A stretch of 42,122 bases of DNA. Source: an uncultured Nitratifractor sp. GTDB taxonomy: Bacteria; Campylobacterota; Campylobacteria; Campylobacterales; Sulfurovaceae. Below the pieces are notes generated by a model. That model ran no database searches. It saw only the letters and a list, made by a program, of their open reading frames with translations, and had not been told where the DNA came from. The stretch lies in the NCBI GenBank assembly GCA_947311565.1, contig CAMZLH010000023.1, positions 1-42,122 of the forward strand, in the 5' to 3' direction. A program made the position numbers and the translations under genes. Of this stretch, positions 1-10,250 are shown piece after piece (within the stretch, counting starts at the first letter, position 1; each line of letters opens with the position of its first letter).

Positions 1-37
1 AAACAATAACTATATAAAATATACACAAAGGCTTTTT

Positions 38-1233
38 ATGAAAAATATTATACCAAAAATATCTTCAAGTTTATCTAAAACGTGGATAAAAGTACTTAAC
101 TTAGAACACTCACTTTTTCCAGAGCTCAAAGAGAGTTTAAGAATAGAGGAGTTTAGTTCAAAAGAGTCTAAACTTATAAAGATACTTGATTTTGCCTATA
201 TTGAAAAGTTTGTTAATACAACATCAGTTACAAATCCTCCTAAAGATAGAGAGCAGATAGCAAGAGCATTTATAGCAAAGGGTGTTTATAACTTCCAAAC
301 AACAAGAGATTTGATAAATAGACTCCATGTTGATAGAACACTTCGCATACTGTGTGGATGGAGATATAAAAATGATATTCCAAGTGAATCAACTTTTAGT
401 AGAGCCTTTAAAGAATTTAGCGAATTGAAAATTGCTCCTGTGCTTGCACTCTCTTTGAGAAAAAGCTCATGAGAAGTTTGTTGTAGAGTATCTTAGTAAA
501 AAAAGACTCTTCTATAATGCTACCGATGCAACAAAAATACCACTGAGAGAAAAAGCTATAAAGGTTGAAAAAGTCAAGCCTAAACCAAAGAAGAGAGGAC
601 GACCTAAAAAAGGTGAAGTAAGAGAGCCTATTAAACCAACCATACTACAAAAGCAAAAAGAGATGAAAAGTGTAGAAGAGAAGCTATCTTTGGTTTCTAC
701 AGATTGTGGTGTGGGTGTAAAACAAAATTCTAAAGGTAATCGTGAAGTATGGATAGGTGGTAAACTTCATATCAGTGCAGTAGATGCAGATTCCAATAAC
801 AGCCATTTATTCAGGTGCAAATGTCCATGATAGCTCAGTTGCCCTTCCTCTTATGCAAGAGACAAGCAAGAGAGTAAATTACTTGTATGACCTGCAAGAT
901 GCTGGATATGATGCAGATATTATTAGAGAGTTCTCAAAGCAATTAGGACATAGACCAATTGTAGATATAAATCCTAAAAACTCTCAGGCACTTAAAGAGA
1001 AGATTGAACTTATAAAACATGAAAAAGAGAGTTTTAAGCTTATTAATCAACATCAAAATTTAGATGAAGAACATTACAATCAAAGAAGTATGGTTGAGTG
1101 AGTAAATAAATATCTAAAAGATGATTTCGGATGCAATACTATCTATTATCAAGGAGCTATTAAAGTAGCTTCTGTATTAGCATTTGGAATCTTATCTATC
1201 TGTATTCATCAGAGTTTGAAACTAGTTACTTAA
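38..1233 (+). pseudogene. Degenerate IS4/IS5-superfamily DDE transposase
   Basis: This is a transposase broken into three frames. The first part (38-472) is an intact N-terminal region of the DUF772 type, including GVYNFQTTRDLINRL. The reading then shifts near 465-470 into a frame that runs to about 789 and holds the likely first catalytic Asp (NATDATKIPL) and a basic KKRGRPKKG linker. It shifts again near 785-790 into ITAIYSGANVHDSS and the second Asp region (DAGYDADII). The expected Glu lies in RSMVE, directly before an in-frame TGA at 1099-1101. The same frame continues to TAA at 1231, so the TGA is probably a mutated Arg codon. Two frameshifts plus a stop mean no active enzyme. I could not identify terminal inverted repeats, and the left end may lie outside the window. 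The exact IS family is unsure. Confidence 0.85.
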
Positions 1234-1406
1234 AAATAGTTAAAGCAAGTGGAACAAAGAGGATAATTTTAGAAATCAAACCATAAAGAGTGCAATAAAA
1301 ATAGGGATTTTTTAAGATTTTAGATAAATTAAGATAAAATATCAGTAATATTGATTTGGAGAGATTTTTTTTAATCCTAAAATTGTTATGAGAAAAATTT
1401 AGTTGT

Positions 1407-2042
1407 TTGTTTGGTTTGAATTTGCAAGTGGCTCCTATATCTATATTTACAGGATACTCACAAAGTGCTATGATAGCATATATTTTATCTTCTTTAGTAT
1501 TTATTATATTAAGTTTTATAAATAAAGCTATTATTATTAAATATACTCCTATTTTAGTTAGCTTATATCTAGTTAGTTCTACTCTAATTTATAAGCTTCT
1601 AGTATCTTTCGACTATTTTTATTATCATTCACATGGCAGAGGTATTATCTATGAAATAGCATTAAATTTAATAGATAAAAAATTTTGGTTTGGATATAGA
1701 TTCCATTCATCTATGAATTTACTTAATATGAATATAGACTTTAACCAAAACTTAAGACATATTTTACAAGTATCATATTATTCTCATAGTATTCCATTAT
1801 GGTTGTGGCTTAATTTTGGTTTTATCGGAATATCTATTTTATCTATAGTATTATATATAGCTTTAAAAAAATTACTTAATAATTTTAAAAACTCTAATCA
1901 ACTTCCTTCAATTATATCTTTAATAGTCTCTTTTATGATTGTAACTAGCCTTAGCTGGAGTGGTTGGTGGTCAATAGTTTTTTTAACATATGCATTTTTT
2001 GTATCTATACTATTAATCGTACTAAAGAATAATAAAAATTAA
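1407..2042 (+). pseudogene. C-terminal remnant of an O-antigen ligase/polymerase-like membrane protein
   Basis: The 211 residues are almost entirely hydrophobic, with about five membrane segments. The order of motifs matches the second half of the Wzy/WaaL (O-antigen ligase, Wzy_C) family: a GRGIIYEIALNLI stretch, a large loop, then a HSIPLWLWLNFGFIGI segment. Family members normally have about 400 residues, so the N-terminal half is missing. The open frame begins at a TTG without a good ribosome-binding site. The frame upstream is closed by TGA at 1389, and the bases just before it still read like coding sequence. It lies 173 bases after the broken transposase, so insertion or decay of a surface-polysaccharide locus is the simplest explanation. 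It could instead be a short functional membrane protein, which I consider less likely. Confidence 0.55.
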
Positions 2043-2061
2043 CTATATTGTATTTTATATT

Positions 2062-2340
2062 CTACTCATCTACTGAACCTCTATAACTGCTGGAAAACCA
2101 GCTCCTTGAGCTTTTTTTTACTACTTTCGCTTTTACTTTTACTTCTTGGTTTTGCTTTTGCTCTAAGTAGTGTTTTTGAGTATTTTTTATCTGATAGTTT
2201 TTGTTTGTTTTAGTATCTTCTATAACTAAATATGTATGAGGTGTAGAGCCTTTTACTTTTACTACTCCACTAATTTCAATACTATTTGTACAATTTCCTA
2301 AAAATGGTGCTGCTAGTAGCAGTTTTAATATATTTTTCAT
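2062..2340 (-). CDS. Small probable secreted or lipid-anchored protein
   Basis: A 92-residue protein with a short positively charged start, a hydrophobic core (LKLLLAAPFLG) and a cysteine at residue 17 that resembles a lipobox, although Asn before the Cys is atypical. The rest is a small, lysine-rich, beta-prone domain containing GVVKVKG and VKVKAKVVKK, ending in a Ser/Arg-rich tail. I do not recognise a family; the pattern resembles a small OB-type domain, which is only an impression. It starts immediately after the stop of the DedA gene on the same strand, so the two are probably cotranscribed and may act together at the envelope. Confidence 0.55.
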   Translation of the reverse strand: MKNILKLLLAAPFLGNCTNSIEISGVVKVKGSTPHTYLVIEDTKTNKNYQIKNTQKHYLEQKQNQEVKVKAKVVKKSSRSWFSSSYRGSVDE

Positions 2341-2904
2341 CTACTTTCTCTTCTCTACAAACTTTAAATATTGCCATATTATACCACCAATTACTACTAA
2401 AGCCAAAGGAGCAAGATATGGTTTTGTTTTTAGGTAATTAAATATTGCAATAATTGCATCACTAGAGTAGTAGGCACTCAATCCTATAGTTGCAACAAAA
2501 ACTATGGATGCAAAGATATTTATAAAGATAAATCTTTTAAAATCATACTTTCCAAGCCCCATAACTACTGGTATTAGTGTCTTTACACCATAAATAAATT
2601 TTTGTATAAATATAGCTAGTGCCCCATATTTACGCATAAGCAGAGTTGTGATTGCTAATTTTCTTTTATGTTTTGTTAAATATTTTTGAATATCTTTTTT
2701 CTGATATCTGCCAAGATAGAATAAAAAGTTATCTCCCAAAAAATTAAAAACTGCACCTATAGCAAGTGCTGTAAATAGGTCTATATGCCCCAAATATGCA
2801 AATACTCCAGCAGTTGCTATAATTAAAAATGAACCGCCAAAACTAAAAAATGCAATTGCAATATATCCCCAATTCTCTAATGAGCTAAAATCCATAACTA
2901 TCAT
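2341..2904 (-). CDS. DedA-family membrane protein (SNARE-associated Golgi/VTT fold)
   Basis: A 187-residue integral membrane protein of the DedA family. These proteins are implicated in undecaprenyl-phosphate and phospholipid recycling (C55-P flippases) and in membrane homeostasis. Visible features are the family glycine-rich segment GAVFNFLGDNFLFYLGRY, the re-entrant region RKYGALAIFIQKFIYGVKTLIPVV (split here only as a description of residues about 92-115), and a long hydrophobic C-terminus followed by a short basic tail. Length is normal for a small DedA. Two ATG codons are possible, 2904 and 2895. The AAGG element sits too close to the first and somewhat far from the second, so the start is uncertain by three residues. 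It diverges from the DUF808 gene with only 47 bases between them. Confidence 0.8.
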   Translation of the reverse strand: MIVMDFSSLENWGYIAIAFFSFGGSFLIIATAGVFAYLGHIDLFTALAIGAVFNFLGDNFLFYLGRYQKKDIQKYLTKHKRKLAITTLLMRKYGALAIFIQKFIYGVKTLIPVVMGLGKYDFKRFIFINIFASIVFVATIGLSAYYSSDAIIAIFNYLKTKPYLAPLALVVIGGIIWQYLKFVEKRK

Positions 2905-2951
2905 AACCTTTTTTTGGTATCATTATACAATAATTTATTCGAAGGAAAGAT

Positions 2952-3803
2952 ATGGCTAGTGGTTTTTTTGCACTTTTAGATGATATTGCTCTACTTATGG
3001 ATGATGTTGCAGCATCTTCTAAAATAGCAGCAAAGCAGACAGCTGGGGTGCTAGGCGATGATTTAGCAGTCTCTGCTGCAAAGGCTTCTGAGTTTAAGGC
3101 TTCTCGTGAGCTACCTGTAATTTGGGCAATTACTAAAGGCTCTTTTATTAATAAGATAATTTTAGTTCCATTAATGTTACTTTTAAGCTTCTATTTTCCT
3201 TGGGCTATTACTCCTATTTTATTAATTGGAGCTCTATATCTATCCTACGAAGGGGCACATGGTGTGTGGGGTTGGTTGTTCCCTCATAGTGAGCATAACT
3301 CTGAAACAAAAGAACTTAGCGAAAAACAGAAGATAAGATCTGCAATTGTTACCGATTTTATTCTATCTATCGAAATTGTACTAATTGCACTATCTACTGT
3401 AAATGAGCTACCTCTACTTCAAAAGGCTATGGTTGTATCTCTAATTGCAGTTGCTGCAACTATTGGTGTATATGGGCTAGTAGCAATGCTTGTTAGATTA
3501 GATGATATCGGTTATGCCCTAGCAGCAAATGCAAACAATGGCTCATTTAAACAAAAATTTGGCTTAAAAATGGCATCTATGCTTCCTCTAATTATAAAGA
3601 TATTAGGCATAATTGGTGTTATTGCAATGCTTTTAGTTGCTGGTGGAATATTAATGCATAAAATAGAGATTATTCACCAAATAGCACACACTACACATAT
3701 TCCAACAATGGCTGCTGAGCTTATTGCAGCTCTTAGCCTTGGTGGGCTTGCAATGATCTTAATAGATGGAACAAAGGCTATACTTAATAGACTTAAAGGG
3801 TAG
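2952..3803 (+). CDS. DUF808 family inner-membrane protein (YedI-like)
   Basis: A 283-residue membrane protein recognised from its N-terminus, MASGFFALLDDIALLMDD, followed by the conserved stretch around DVAASSKIAAKQTAGVLGDD. This is the hallmark of the DUF808/YedI family. About six hydrophobic segments follow, with a GWLFPHSEH loop near residue 120. The family has no established biochemical function. The start is supported by GAAGGA a few bases upstream of the ATG. The downstream glycosyltransferase starts three bases after its stop, so the two are translationally close and probably cotranscribed. Family assignment is confident; function is unknown. Confidence 0.85.
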   Translation: MASGFFALLDDIALLMDDVAASSKIAAKQTAGVLGDDLAVSAAKASEFKASRELPVIWAITKGSFINKIILVPLMLLLSFYFPWAITPILLIGALYLSYEGAHGVWGWLFPHSEHNSETKELSEKQKIRSAIVTDFILSIEIVLIALSTVNELPLLQKAMVVSLIAVAATIGVYGLVAMLVRLDDIGYALAANANNGSFKQKFGLKMASMLPLIIKILGIIGVIAMLLVAGGILMHKIEIIHQIAHTTHIPTMAAELIAALSLGGLAMILIDGTKAILNRLKG

Positions 3804-3805
3804 CT

Positions 3806-5152
3806 TTGTCTAAGATTGGTGGGCTTTTTTACAAAAATTTCTTTCTAGTTTTGTTTATATACTACACTGTGCATATTGCTATTAAAGTATCTGCTGGAGG
3901 TGTAGAGTATGACGATGCAGAGCAGTTTTTACTCTACCAAAATATATCACTAATTTATGATAACGCCCAACCACCACTTTATAACTGGTTACAGTATATC
4001 TTTTTTAAGCTATTTGGCTTAAATATATTTGCTGCATCTTTGCTTAAGCATCTTATATTATACTCTATATTTATAATAAGCTATCTTTTAGCAAGAGAGT
4101 TAAATTTATCTAAACTAAACTCTTTAATTGCTACCTCTGCTCTGCTTTTACTACCACAAGTTGTATGGGGGCTAGAGCTAAAGCTAACACACTCTGCTCT
4201 TTTACTACTAATTAGTGCACTTACATTTCTACTGCTTCTTAAATTTTTAAAGTCTCCTAATACTCTAAAAGCATTTGCTTTAGGTACAATTATAGCACTT
4301 GGGTTTCTAAGTAAATATAGCTATTTGTTGCTGGTTTTATCTCTGTTTATCCCCACCTTACTAGATAAAAACTATCGTAAAATTTTACTATCTAAATATA
4401 TTCTAATAATCTCTTTAAGTGCACTAGCAGTAAGCTTAGTTCATATAATCCCACTACTATTAAACTTTAGCCATATATCCAATGAAATATCTGCTAAAAT
4501 AAATAAAGATCTAGGGCAAATACACGGATTTATCTCTCTTTTTAAAGCAACATTTGCCTTTTTACTACCTCTTCTTTTAATATATGTTGTAGTGTTGCTA
4601 AAGTTAAAACCAAAATATATACCTATTAGTAGAGAGATAAAGCTTCTAATAAAATCTGTAGCTGTCATATACACAATAACTATAACTCTAATCTCTATAG
4701 GAGTATTTGATGAATTTAAAGAGCGCTGGTTACTTCCCTACCTATTTACTCTACCAACCATTTTAATAGCAATATTACCAAAAAAAAGTGAAGATAGCTA
4801 CAAAAATATATTTGCTACAGCAACTCTAGTAGTTTTGACTCTAATTTTACTAATATTTGTTACAAGAGTATCGTACCCAGATATAGTATATAAAATAAGA
4901 GGTAAATACTCACACGATTTACTTAAATATAGCGCTATAAGAGAGCATATAACAAAAGAGCCAAAATATATAAAAACAAGTAATTTAATGCTTGGTGGCA
5001 ATATAAAGTTGGTATTTAAAAACTCTTGTGTAAATTGTCAGCACAGAGCAGATTTAGTGATAAAAGAGTCAAGATTTAAAGGGGCAACAGAGATAAAAAT
5101 ACCTTATATAAACAGTAAAAATTATAAAAGCTTATATATTAAATCTCACTAA
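3806..5152 (+). CDS. GT-C fold glycosyltransferase, GT39/ArnT-like
   Basis: A 448-residue membrane protein with an N-terminal Asp pair in a periplasmic loop (YDDAEQ, D36/D37), then [10 protein letters not shown] and about ten hydrophobic helices. This is the layout of ArnT/PMT-type (GT39, PMT_2) glycosyltransferases, which use polyprenyl-phosphate sugars in the periplasm. The soluble C-terminal tail carries a Cys pair (CVNCQ). The acceptor cannot be predicted. The start is TTG at 3806, supported by AAAGGG inside the end of the DUF808 gene with about five bases of spacing. Its 3' end overlaps the convergent MutS-HNH gene by 14 bases, so the two mRNAs have complementary tails. Confidence 0.75.
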   Translation: MSKIGGLFYKNFFLVLFIYYTVHIAIKVSAGGVEYDDAEQFLLYQNISLIYDNAQPPLYNWLQYIFFKLFGLNIFAASLLKHLILYSIFIISYLLARELNLSKLNSLIATSALLLLPQVVWGLELKLTHSALLLLISALTFLLLLKFLKSPNTLKAFALGTIIALGFLSKYSYLLLVLSLFIPTLLDKNYRKILLSKYILIISLSALAVSLVHIIPLLLNFSHISNEISAKINKDLGQIHGFISLFKATFAFLLPLLLIYVVVLLKLKPKYIPISREIKLLIKSVAVIYTITITLISIGVFDEFKERWLLPYLFTLPTILIAILPKKSEDSYKNIFATATLVVLTLILLIFVTRVSYPDIVYKIRGKYSHDLLKYSAIREHITKEPKYIKTSNLMLGGNIKLVFKNSCVNCQHRADLVIKESRFKGATEIKIPYINSKNYKSLYIKSH

Positions 5153-8060
5153 AGTGAAGTTTTAACCCCTCATCTGTCATTATAAACCCATTAATCATTA
5201 ACTTCCCGTTATGTACCATATCATGATGCTTTTTACAGAGTGGTATAAGGTTATACTTATGATTTTTCTTAAAGTGCTCTATAAACTCACCTTTTGCTTG
5301 AGCTTGTGGGGTAATGTGGTGTACCTCTTCTACTGCCTCGTTACAGATTGCACACTTTGTTAAAAAGACCCGTTTATTATATCTTGATCTTCTCTTTCTA
5401 CTTAACATCTCTACTTCACTAAAGCTATTTGTTAACTCTTTTCTAATCTTATAAGCCATATCTAAAAACTCTTTATCAAGATGTAGTGCTTTAGCAAACT
5501 CTAGTCCATATAGTGTACTTCCACTACCAGTTTCTAGCTTTCTGTTGTATATTAGCTTATCATTTTGCTCATCATATGTAACACCTAGATGCAAAAGTAT
5601 TAACCCCTCGATCTCTTTAATATACTTAATATCTGCTAGCTGATGAAGATGAGTTGCGAATATAAAGTAGCTTCCTATATCACTAACTCTTTTAATTGAT
5701 GCACTAACAATAGAGAGTGCCGAATAGGTCTCTGTGCCATGGCTTATTTCGTCTCCTAAAATCAGAGACTCTTTAGCAGCTCTGTTGAATATATTTTTCA
5801 GCTCCAACATCTCTATGGCAAATGTAGAGAGCCCCTTATAGAGGTTATCTTTCGATACAATTCTAGTAAAGAGTTTATCTATTAATTTAAATCTCATAGA
5901 AGTTGCAGATACAAATAGTCCAGCTTGCGCCATTACAACTGCAATTCCTGCACTCTTCATTAAAGAGCTTTTACCACTAGAGTTAATTCCATAAAGAAGC
6001 ACACCCTTTAACTCTTTTGACTCTTCGTTAGCCTCTAAGGTTATATGGTTAAGGCCGCTAGCAGCCTCTTTGTCCCCTAAGAAAATATCATTTGGAATAT
6101 ATATTCCATTCTCTTCTCTAGATTCTATTATTGGGTGTCTAAGTGCAATAAACTCTAAAATTTCATCATCTACTATCTCTGGCTTTGTATAGTTATACTC
6201 TTTAGTACACTTTGCACCACTTATTGCAAAATCTATCTCTCCAATAAAGGCTATTACCCTCTCTAAAAGAGCGCTATAGTTTAGCTCTAAATGCTCTAGT
6301 GTCTGGTTAAACTGCTCTTTTACCAAAGATATCAACTTAAACTGCAGTGCACTATACTCTTGCGATATATTATCTATCAATTTAGAGCTAATCTTTACAC
6401 TATTTTTTAAATATTTATAGTTAAAATCTCTAAAGAAATAGTGCTTGCCATCTACAGTAATAAAGCTATCTTCTAACCTCTTTTCTATAAGTGAATATCT
6501 ATTTTTGGTTAAGTGTATAAAAAAGCCTTCGCTATCTAAGTGCCCTATTCCAACCCCGCCATCTCCTGTTTTGAATAAAGAGCCTATATACTCTTTTATC
6601 AATAGAAGCTTTGAGTATAAATTTGTCATCTTTAATACAACACCATCTATTGTTAAGTTTGCTCCTGAATTAAAGATATTCTCATCTAACTGCTCTTTTG
6701 TAAACTTGGCACTCTTTTGCAGATCAAACATAGACTCAAGCTCTAATCTAAGCTTATAAACCTCTTGTAAAGAGAAGCTATTTAGCTCTAAATTATACTC
6801 TTGTACCTCTTTGTAGAGCTGTTCAAGAGAGTAAAGAGAGGCATGTATATAGTTTATCTCAAAAGGGTGAGCTTTTTTTAATTTTATTCTTCTTAAGATT
6901 CTCTCTAAATCATAAATCTGTTTTAGTATTGTCTCTAATTTTGGGTAGCTATCTAAAAATGCCTCTATTAAAGAGTATCTTCTGTTTAACTCTTTTGAAT
7001 CTACAATTGGGTTAAGTAGTCTCTCTTTTAAAACCCTCTTTCCAATTGGCGTAGATGAGAAGTCTATCATCTTAAGAAGTGTCATCTCATCTGGATTTTT
7101 AGATATTATATTTAACTGCTCTAATGCATTATTTCCTAGATACACAAAGTGTTTGTTACCTAAAAACTCTGGTCTATTTAGCTTCTCTATTATTGCGCTA
7201 TCATGCTCTATTATAAACTCTAACAAAATTGCCAAAGATTCACTTGCATGTGGATATCTCTCTAAATCTAAATACTCAATAGGACTTAATATAGAGTTAA
7301 TCATAAATATCTTTGCAAATAGCTCATTTTGATAGCCAATTTTTACTCTAGAGCGGTTCTCATTACAGGTATATTGCGAATTTAACTCTAAATAACTATC
7401 TATAAACTCTCTATCTATATCTCCATCATAGGTTACTACAACCTCTGATGTTGTATAGGTTTGTAAAAGATTAAATATCTCATCTAAGGCATACGTTTTG
7501 TCATCTCTAGTAGAGAAAAACTCATCTACAAAACACTTGCCTGTTGTTACATCTATAGCACTATATCCTGCATAATATACACCCCTATTCTCTCCTACTA
7601 AAAGAGAAATAATATAGTTTTCGCTAGACTCTACATGGTAATCGAAGTTAGTACCAGGAGATATTACATTAGATAGATACCTCTTAACATTAGGTGGCTC
7701 ACCTTTTTGCCGAATAAGCACAATTGTATATTTTTTACTCTGTATTAATCTATTTAGGTATCTCTCTAATGCAAAGTTTGGTACACCAGCCATTAGTGGA
7801 TTAGAGATAGAGTTCTCAATTATAGACTTATTCTTTCTAGTAAGCTGAATATTTAAAAACTCTGCAATCTCTTTAGCTTTACCAATTTTATGCTCTTGAT
7901 TGTTTACCTCATATACTTCAAAAAATGAACCAATCTCCATTAAGACAACTGTATTGTTACCATACTTTGTCTCAAACAGACTTTGAAGTTCAAAATATAT
8001 ATCTGTTAAGAGCCTCTTTTTGCTGCTTAATATCTCGTTTACTCTACTTATATCACTCAA
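5139..8060 (-). CDS. MutS-family mismatch-repair ATPase with C-terminal HNH nuclease (MutS7-type)
   Basis: A 973-residue MutS homologue. Near the N-terminus GSFFEVYE (residues 44-51) matches the mismatch-reading GxFxE motif, with F46 and E48 as the expected contacts. Core and clamp regions follow. The ATPase has a Walker A GINSSGKS at 691-698 and a Walker [10 protein letters not shown] starting at 769, then ATHLHQL. After a basic linker ([11 protein letters not shown]), residues 903 to about 955 form a complete HNH domain: [19 protein letters not shown] and MVH. Canonical MutS1 lacks the HNH. This architecture belongs to the MutS7 group known from Epsilonproteobacteria, some giant viruses and octocoral mitochondria, and is proposed to combine mismatch recognition with nicking. 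That role is inferred. The gene lies 16 bases downstream of alr on the same strand. Confidence 0.9.
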   Translation of the reverse strand: MSDISRVNEILSSKKRLLTDIYFELQSLFETKYGNNTVVLMEIGSFFEVYEVNNQEHKIGKAKEIAEFLNIQLTRKNKSIIENSISNPLMAGVPNFALERYLNRLIQSKKYTIVLIRQKGEPPNVKRYLSNVISPGTNFDYHVESSENYIISLLVGENRGVYYAGYSAIDVTTGKCFVDEFFSTRDDKTYALDEIFNLLQTYTTSEVVVTYDGDIDREFIDSYLELNSQYTCNENRSRVKIGYQNELFAKIFMINSILSPIEYLDLERYPHASESLAILLEFIIEHDSAIIEKLNRPEFLGNKHFVYLGNNALEQLNIISKNPDEMTLLKMIDFSSTPIGKRVLKERLLNPIVDSKELNRRYSLIEAFLDSYPKLETILKQIYDLERILRRIKLKKAHPFEINYIHASLYSLEQLYKEVQEYNLELNSFSLQEVYKLRLELESMFDLQKSAKFTKEQLDENIFNSGANLTIDGVVLKMTNLYSKLLLIKEYIGSLFKTGDGGVGIGHLDSEGFFIHLTKNRYSLIEKRLEDSFITVDGKHYFFRDFNYKYLKNSVKISSKLIDNISQEYSALQFKLISLVKEQFNQTLEHLELNYSALLERVIAFIGEIDFAISGAKCTKEYNYTKPEIVDDEILEFIALRHPIIESREENGIYIPNDIFLGDKEAASGLNHITLEANEESKELKGVLLYGINSSGKSSLMKSAGIAVVMAQAGLFVSATSMRFKLIDKLFTRIVSKDNLYKGLSTFAIEMLELKNIFNRAAKESLILGDEISHGTETYSALSIVSASIKRVSDIGSYFIFATHLHQLADIKYIKEIEGLILLHLGVTYDEQNDKLIYNRKLETGSGSTLYGLEFAKALHLDKEFLDMAYKIRKELTNSFSEVEMLSRKRRSRYNKRVFLTKCAICNEAVEEVHHITPQAQAKGEFIEHFKKNHKYNLIPLCKKHHDMVHNGKLMINGFIMTDEGLKLHFSEI

Positions 8061-8076
8061 CTACCAACCCTTAAAC

Positions 8077-9078
8077 TCAAACCACAAACCGTTTGATATT
8101 TGCTTTTAAAGATGTTGTTATCTCATAACTTATTGTATTAAAGTGCTTAGCAACCTCTTTTGCATTATCAAATATGCATACCTCATCTTTAGTTGATTCT
8201 AAAGAGATAAAATCCATAGAGACTCTTCCTAAAATCGGTAACCCTTCACTAGTTAGCATTGGAGATAATCTACTACCTCTAAAGAGTCCACTGCCATACC
8301 CAACATTGTAAGTAGATACGACTATATCACAACTTGCTTCAAAGTCGCCTCCATAGCCTACTCTTTGCCCTTTTTTTAACTCTCTTGTGCTGCACCTGTT
8401 TGCCCAAAGAGAGAGTATTGGCTTTAGCTCTAAGTTATCATAAACTTCTGGCAACTCATTAAAACCATACATCGCTATACCAACTCTTGCTATATCTTCG
8501 TTAAAACTACTGCTTCTTAAAAGTGCCGCAGAGTTGTGGCTATGAAATCTAACTTTTAGATTTGCATCCAAAAAGCTCTGCTTAACCTTTTTAAAATTAT
8601 ACTCTTGCCAAAGAAGTTCGCTACTTAGTTCATCTGCACTCTTATAGTGGGTAAATACCCCAAATAGATTTAACCTTTGGCTCTTAATTATCTCTATTGC
8701 CTCTTTAACTTCATCTAAAGTAATGCCGTTTCTATGCATTCCTGTATCTACTTTTAACTCTATCTTTGCCCCTATTGGTGCACTCTTTAGAGCCTCAATA
8801 GAGGTTACTGCAAAGCTAAATTTAGAAGATACTATTGGAGTACCATTTAATATCAATATATTATCAAAATAGTTAGTTATCTTTGTAGCCTCTGCTATAT
8901 CAATTACAACTGCCTCTTTTAAGCCATACTCGCTAACAAGCTTTGCCATTAACTCTATACCATGACCATATGCATTGTCTTTTAAAACAGCTGCCAATTT
9001 TAGCTTATTACCACTTTTTAAAGATAGTTGGTTAAGATTATAGTAAAGATTCTTTTTGTCAATTTTTATAAATGCCAT
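8077..9078 (-). CDS. alr: Alanine racemase
   Basis: A 333-residue PLP enzyme that interconverts L- and D-alanine for peptidoglycan in the cytoplasm. The cofactor lysine is K33 in LKDNAYGHG (canonically VKANAYGHG). The opposite-face catalytic tyrosine is Y242 in RVGYGGDF. Other family stretches are KVDTGMHRNG near 110, FHSHNSAALLR near 180 and RVGIAMYG near 200. It is slightly shorter than the usual 340-370 residues, mainly at the C-terminus, but the active-site elements are present. It probably heads a minus-strand transcript with the downstream MutS-HNH gene. The start codon lies only 28 bases from the start of the divergent small membrane protein gene, so the two promoters must overlap the coding ends. 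Confidence 0.93.
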   Translation of the reverse strand: MAFIKIDKKNLYYNLNQLSLKSGNKLKLAAVLKDNAYGHGIELMAKLVSEYGLKEAVVIDIAEATKITNYFDNILILNGTPIVSSKFSFAVTSIEALKSAPIGAKIELKVDTGMHRNGITLDEVKEAIEIIKSQRLNLFGVFTHYKSADELSSELLWQEYNFKKVKQSFLDANLKVRFHSHNSAALLRSSSFNEDIARVGIAMYGFNELPEVYDNLELKPILSLWANRCSTRELKKGQRVGYGGDFEASCDIVVSTYNVGYGSGLFRGSRLSPMLTSEGLPILGRVSMDFISLESTKDEVCIFDNAKEVAKHFNTISYEITTSLKANIKRFVV

Positions 9079-9106
9079 AAGAAATTATACTCTAAAGGAT
9101 TTAAAG

Positions 9107-9244
9107 ATGGATTGGTTAACATACACAAAAATAATTCCTACAATTATTACACTTGTTTTACTATATATAATTGCAAAATCACTAAAAGATGCCATCAAAG
9201 ATGATAAAGATGGAAAACCAAGAGGAAAGTGTGACCTAGATTAA
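9107..9244 (+). CDS. Small single-pass membrane protein upstream of agmatine deiminase
   Basis: A 45-residue protein, MDWLTYTKIIP..., with one hydrophobic helix (IITLVLLYIIAKSL) and a charged, Lys/Asp-rich cytoplasmic tail ending in GKCDLD. I chose ATG 9107 because TAAAGGAT lies upstream at suitable spacing; a longer frame opening at 9056 would overlap the alr start and has no such site. The stop overlaps the start of aguA by one base (TAATG), so translation is probably coupled. No family is recognised. A membrane anchor or partner for the deiminase is possible but unproven. Confidence 0.6.
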   Translation: MDWLTYTKIIPTIITLVLLYIIAKSLKDAIKDDKDGKPRGKCDLD

Positions 9245-10230
9245 TGAGACTAAAAGCAGAATGGGAGAGACAAAACGCTATTTTACTGGCATTTCCACAC
9301 GAAGATAGTGACTGGAGAGAGAATCTTGACAAAAACAGAGCCCCTTTTTTTAAGATGGCACAAGCTATTGGTTATAGCCAACTTGTATATCTTCTTGTAA
9401 AAGATGTAGAAGATGCAAAGAGCTACTTCTGCTCAACTAATAATATTATATTTATAAAAAGTGAATTTAACGATACATGGATTAGAGACTATGGAGTATT
9501 AAGCTGTAATAGTACACTTTTAGACTTTAAATTTAATGGGTGGGGTGGCAAGTTTGAAGCCATTTTAGATAATAAAGTATCTAAAAATCTATACTCTATG
9601 GGCTTTTTGGGCAGAGGAGAGTTAATAAGTTTAGATATAGAACTAGAAGGAGGCGCAATAGATACAAACGGAGCTGGAGATCTACTAACTACAAAAGATA
9701 GTATCTTAAACCCAAATAGAAACAGTGGTGGCTTAAGCCAAAAAGAGGCCGAAGAGATTTTTGCAAAATATTTTGGCACAAAAAGAGTACACTGGATAGA
9801 AAATAGTTACTTAGAGGGTGATGATACAGATGGGCATATAGACAACTTGGCTAGATTTGTAAATCAAGATACAATTTGCTATATAAAGTGCGAAGATTGC
9901 CAAGATAGCCACTACAAACATCTACAAGAGTTAGAAAAAGAGCTAAAGCTATTAAAAGCTGAAAATGGTAAAAGTTTTAATATGATTCCACTACCATTTA
10001 CAGAGCCTAAACTAAGCAGTGATAGCTCAAGATTACCAGCTAGCTATGCCAACTTTTTAATAACTAACAAAGCAATAATCTACCCAACATACCAAAGCGC
10101 AAAAGATAAAGAGGCAAGAGATATATTTAGCAATATTTTTAAAAATAGAGAGATTATTGGAATACCTAGTCTTACCCTAATAGAGCAAGGTGGCAGCGTG
10201 CACTGCTCTAGTATGCAGGTGAGTTTTTAG
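9244..10230 (+). CDS. aguA: Agmatine deiminase
   Basis: A 328-residue enzyme of the guanidino-group-modifying superfamily (Porphyromonas-type peptidyl-arginine deiminase fold). It hydrolyses agmatine to N-carbamoylputrescine and ammonia. Visible signatures are WIRDYG near residue 80, the acidic loop ELEGGAIDTNGAGDLL near 140, GDDTDGHIDN with catalytic His at 198, and the C-terminal GGSVHCSSMQ with the nucleophilic Cys at 321. Length is close to bacterial agmatine deiminases (about 330-370). The next plus-strand gene, aguB, provides the second step, which supports agmatine rather than peptidyl-arginine as substrate. It is translationally coupled to the upstream 45-residue protein. Confidence 0.9.
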   Translation: MRLKAEWERQNAILLAFPHEDSDWRENLDKNRAPFFKMAQAIGYSQLVYLLVKDVEDAKSYFCSTNNIIFIKSEFNDTWIRDYGVLSCNSTLLDFKFNGWGGKFEAILDNKVSKNLYSMGFLGRGELISLDIELEGGAIDTNGAGDLLTTKDSILNPNRNSGGLSQKEAEEIFAKYFGTKRVHWIENSYLEGDDTDGHIDNLARFVNQDTICYIKCEDCQDSHYKHLQELEKELKLLKAENGKSFNMIPLPFTEPKLSSDSSRLPASYANFLITNKAIIYPTYQSAKDKEARDIFSNIFKNREIIGIPSLTLIEQGGSVHCSSMQVSF

Positions 10231-10250
10231 AGTATTTCTAACTCTTTAGC

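Noticed and set aside
6445-6759. Plus-strand open frame of 104 codons
   Set aside because: It lies inside the MutS-HNH gene on the other strand, with composition typical of antisense frames.
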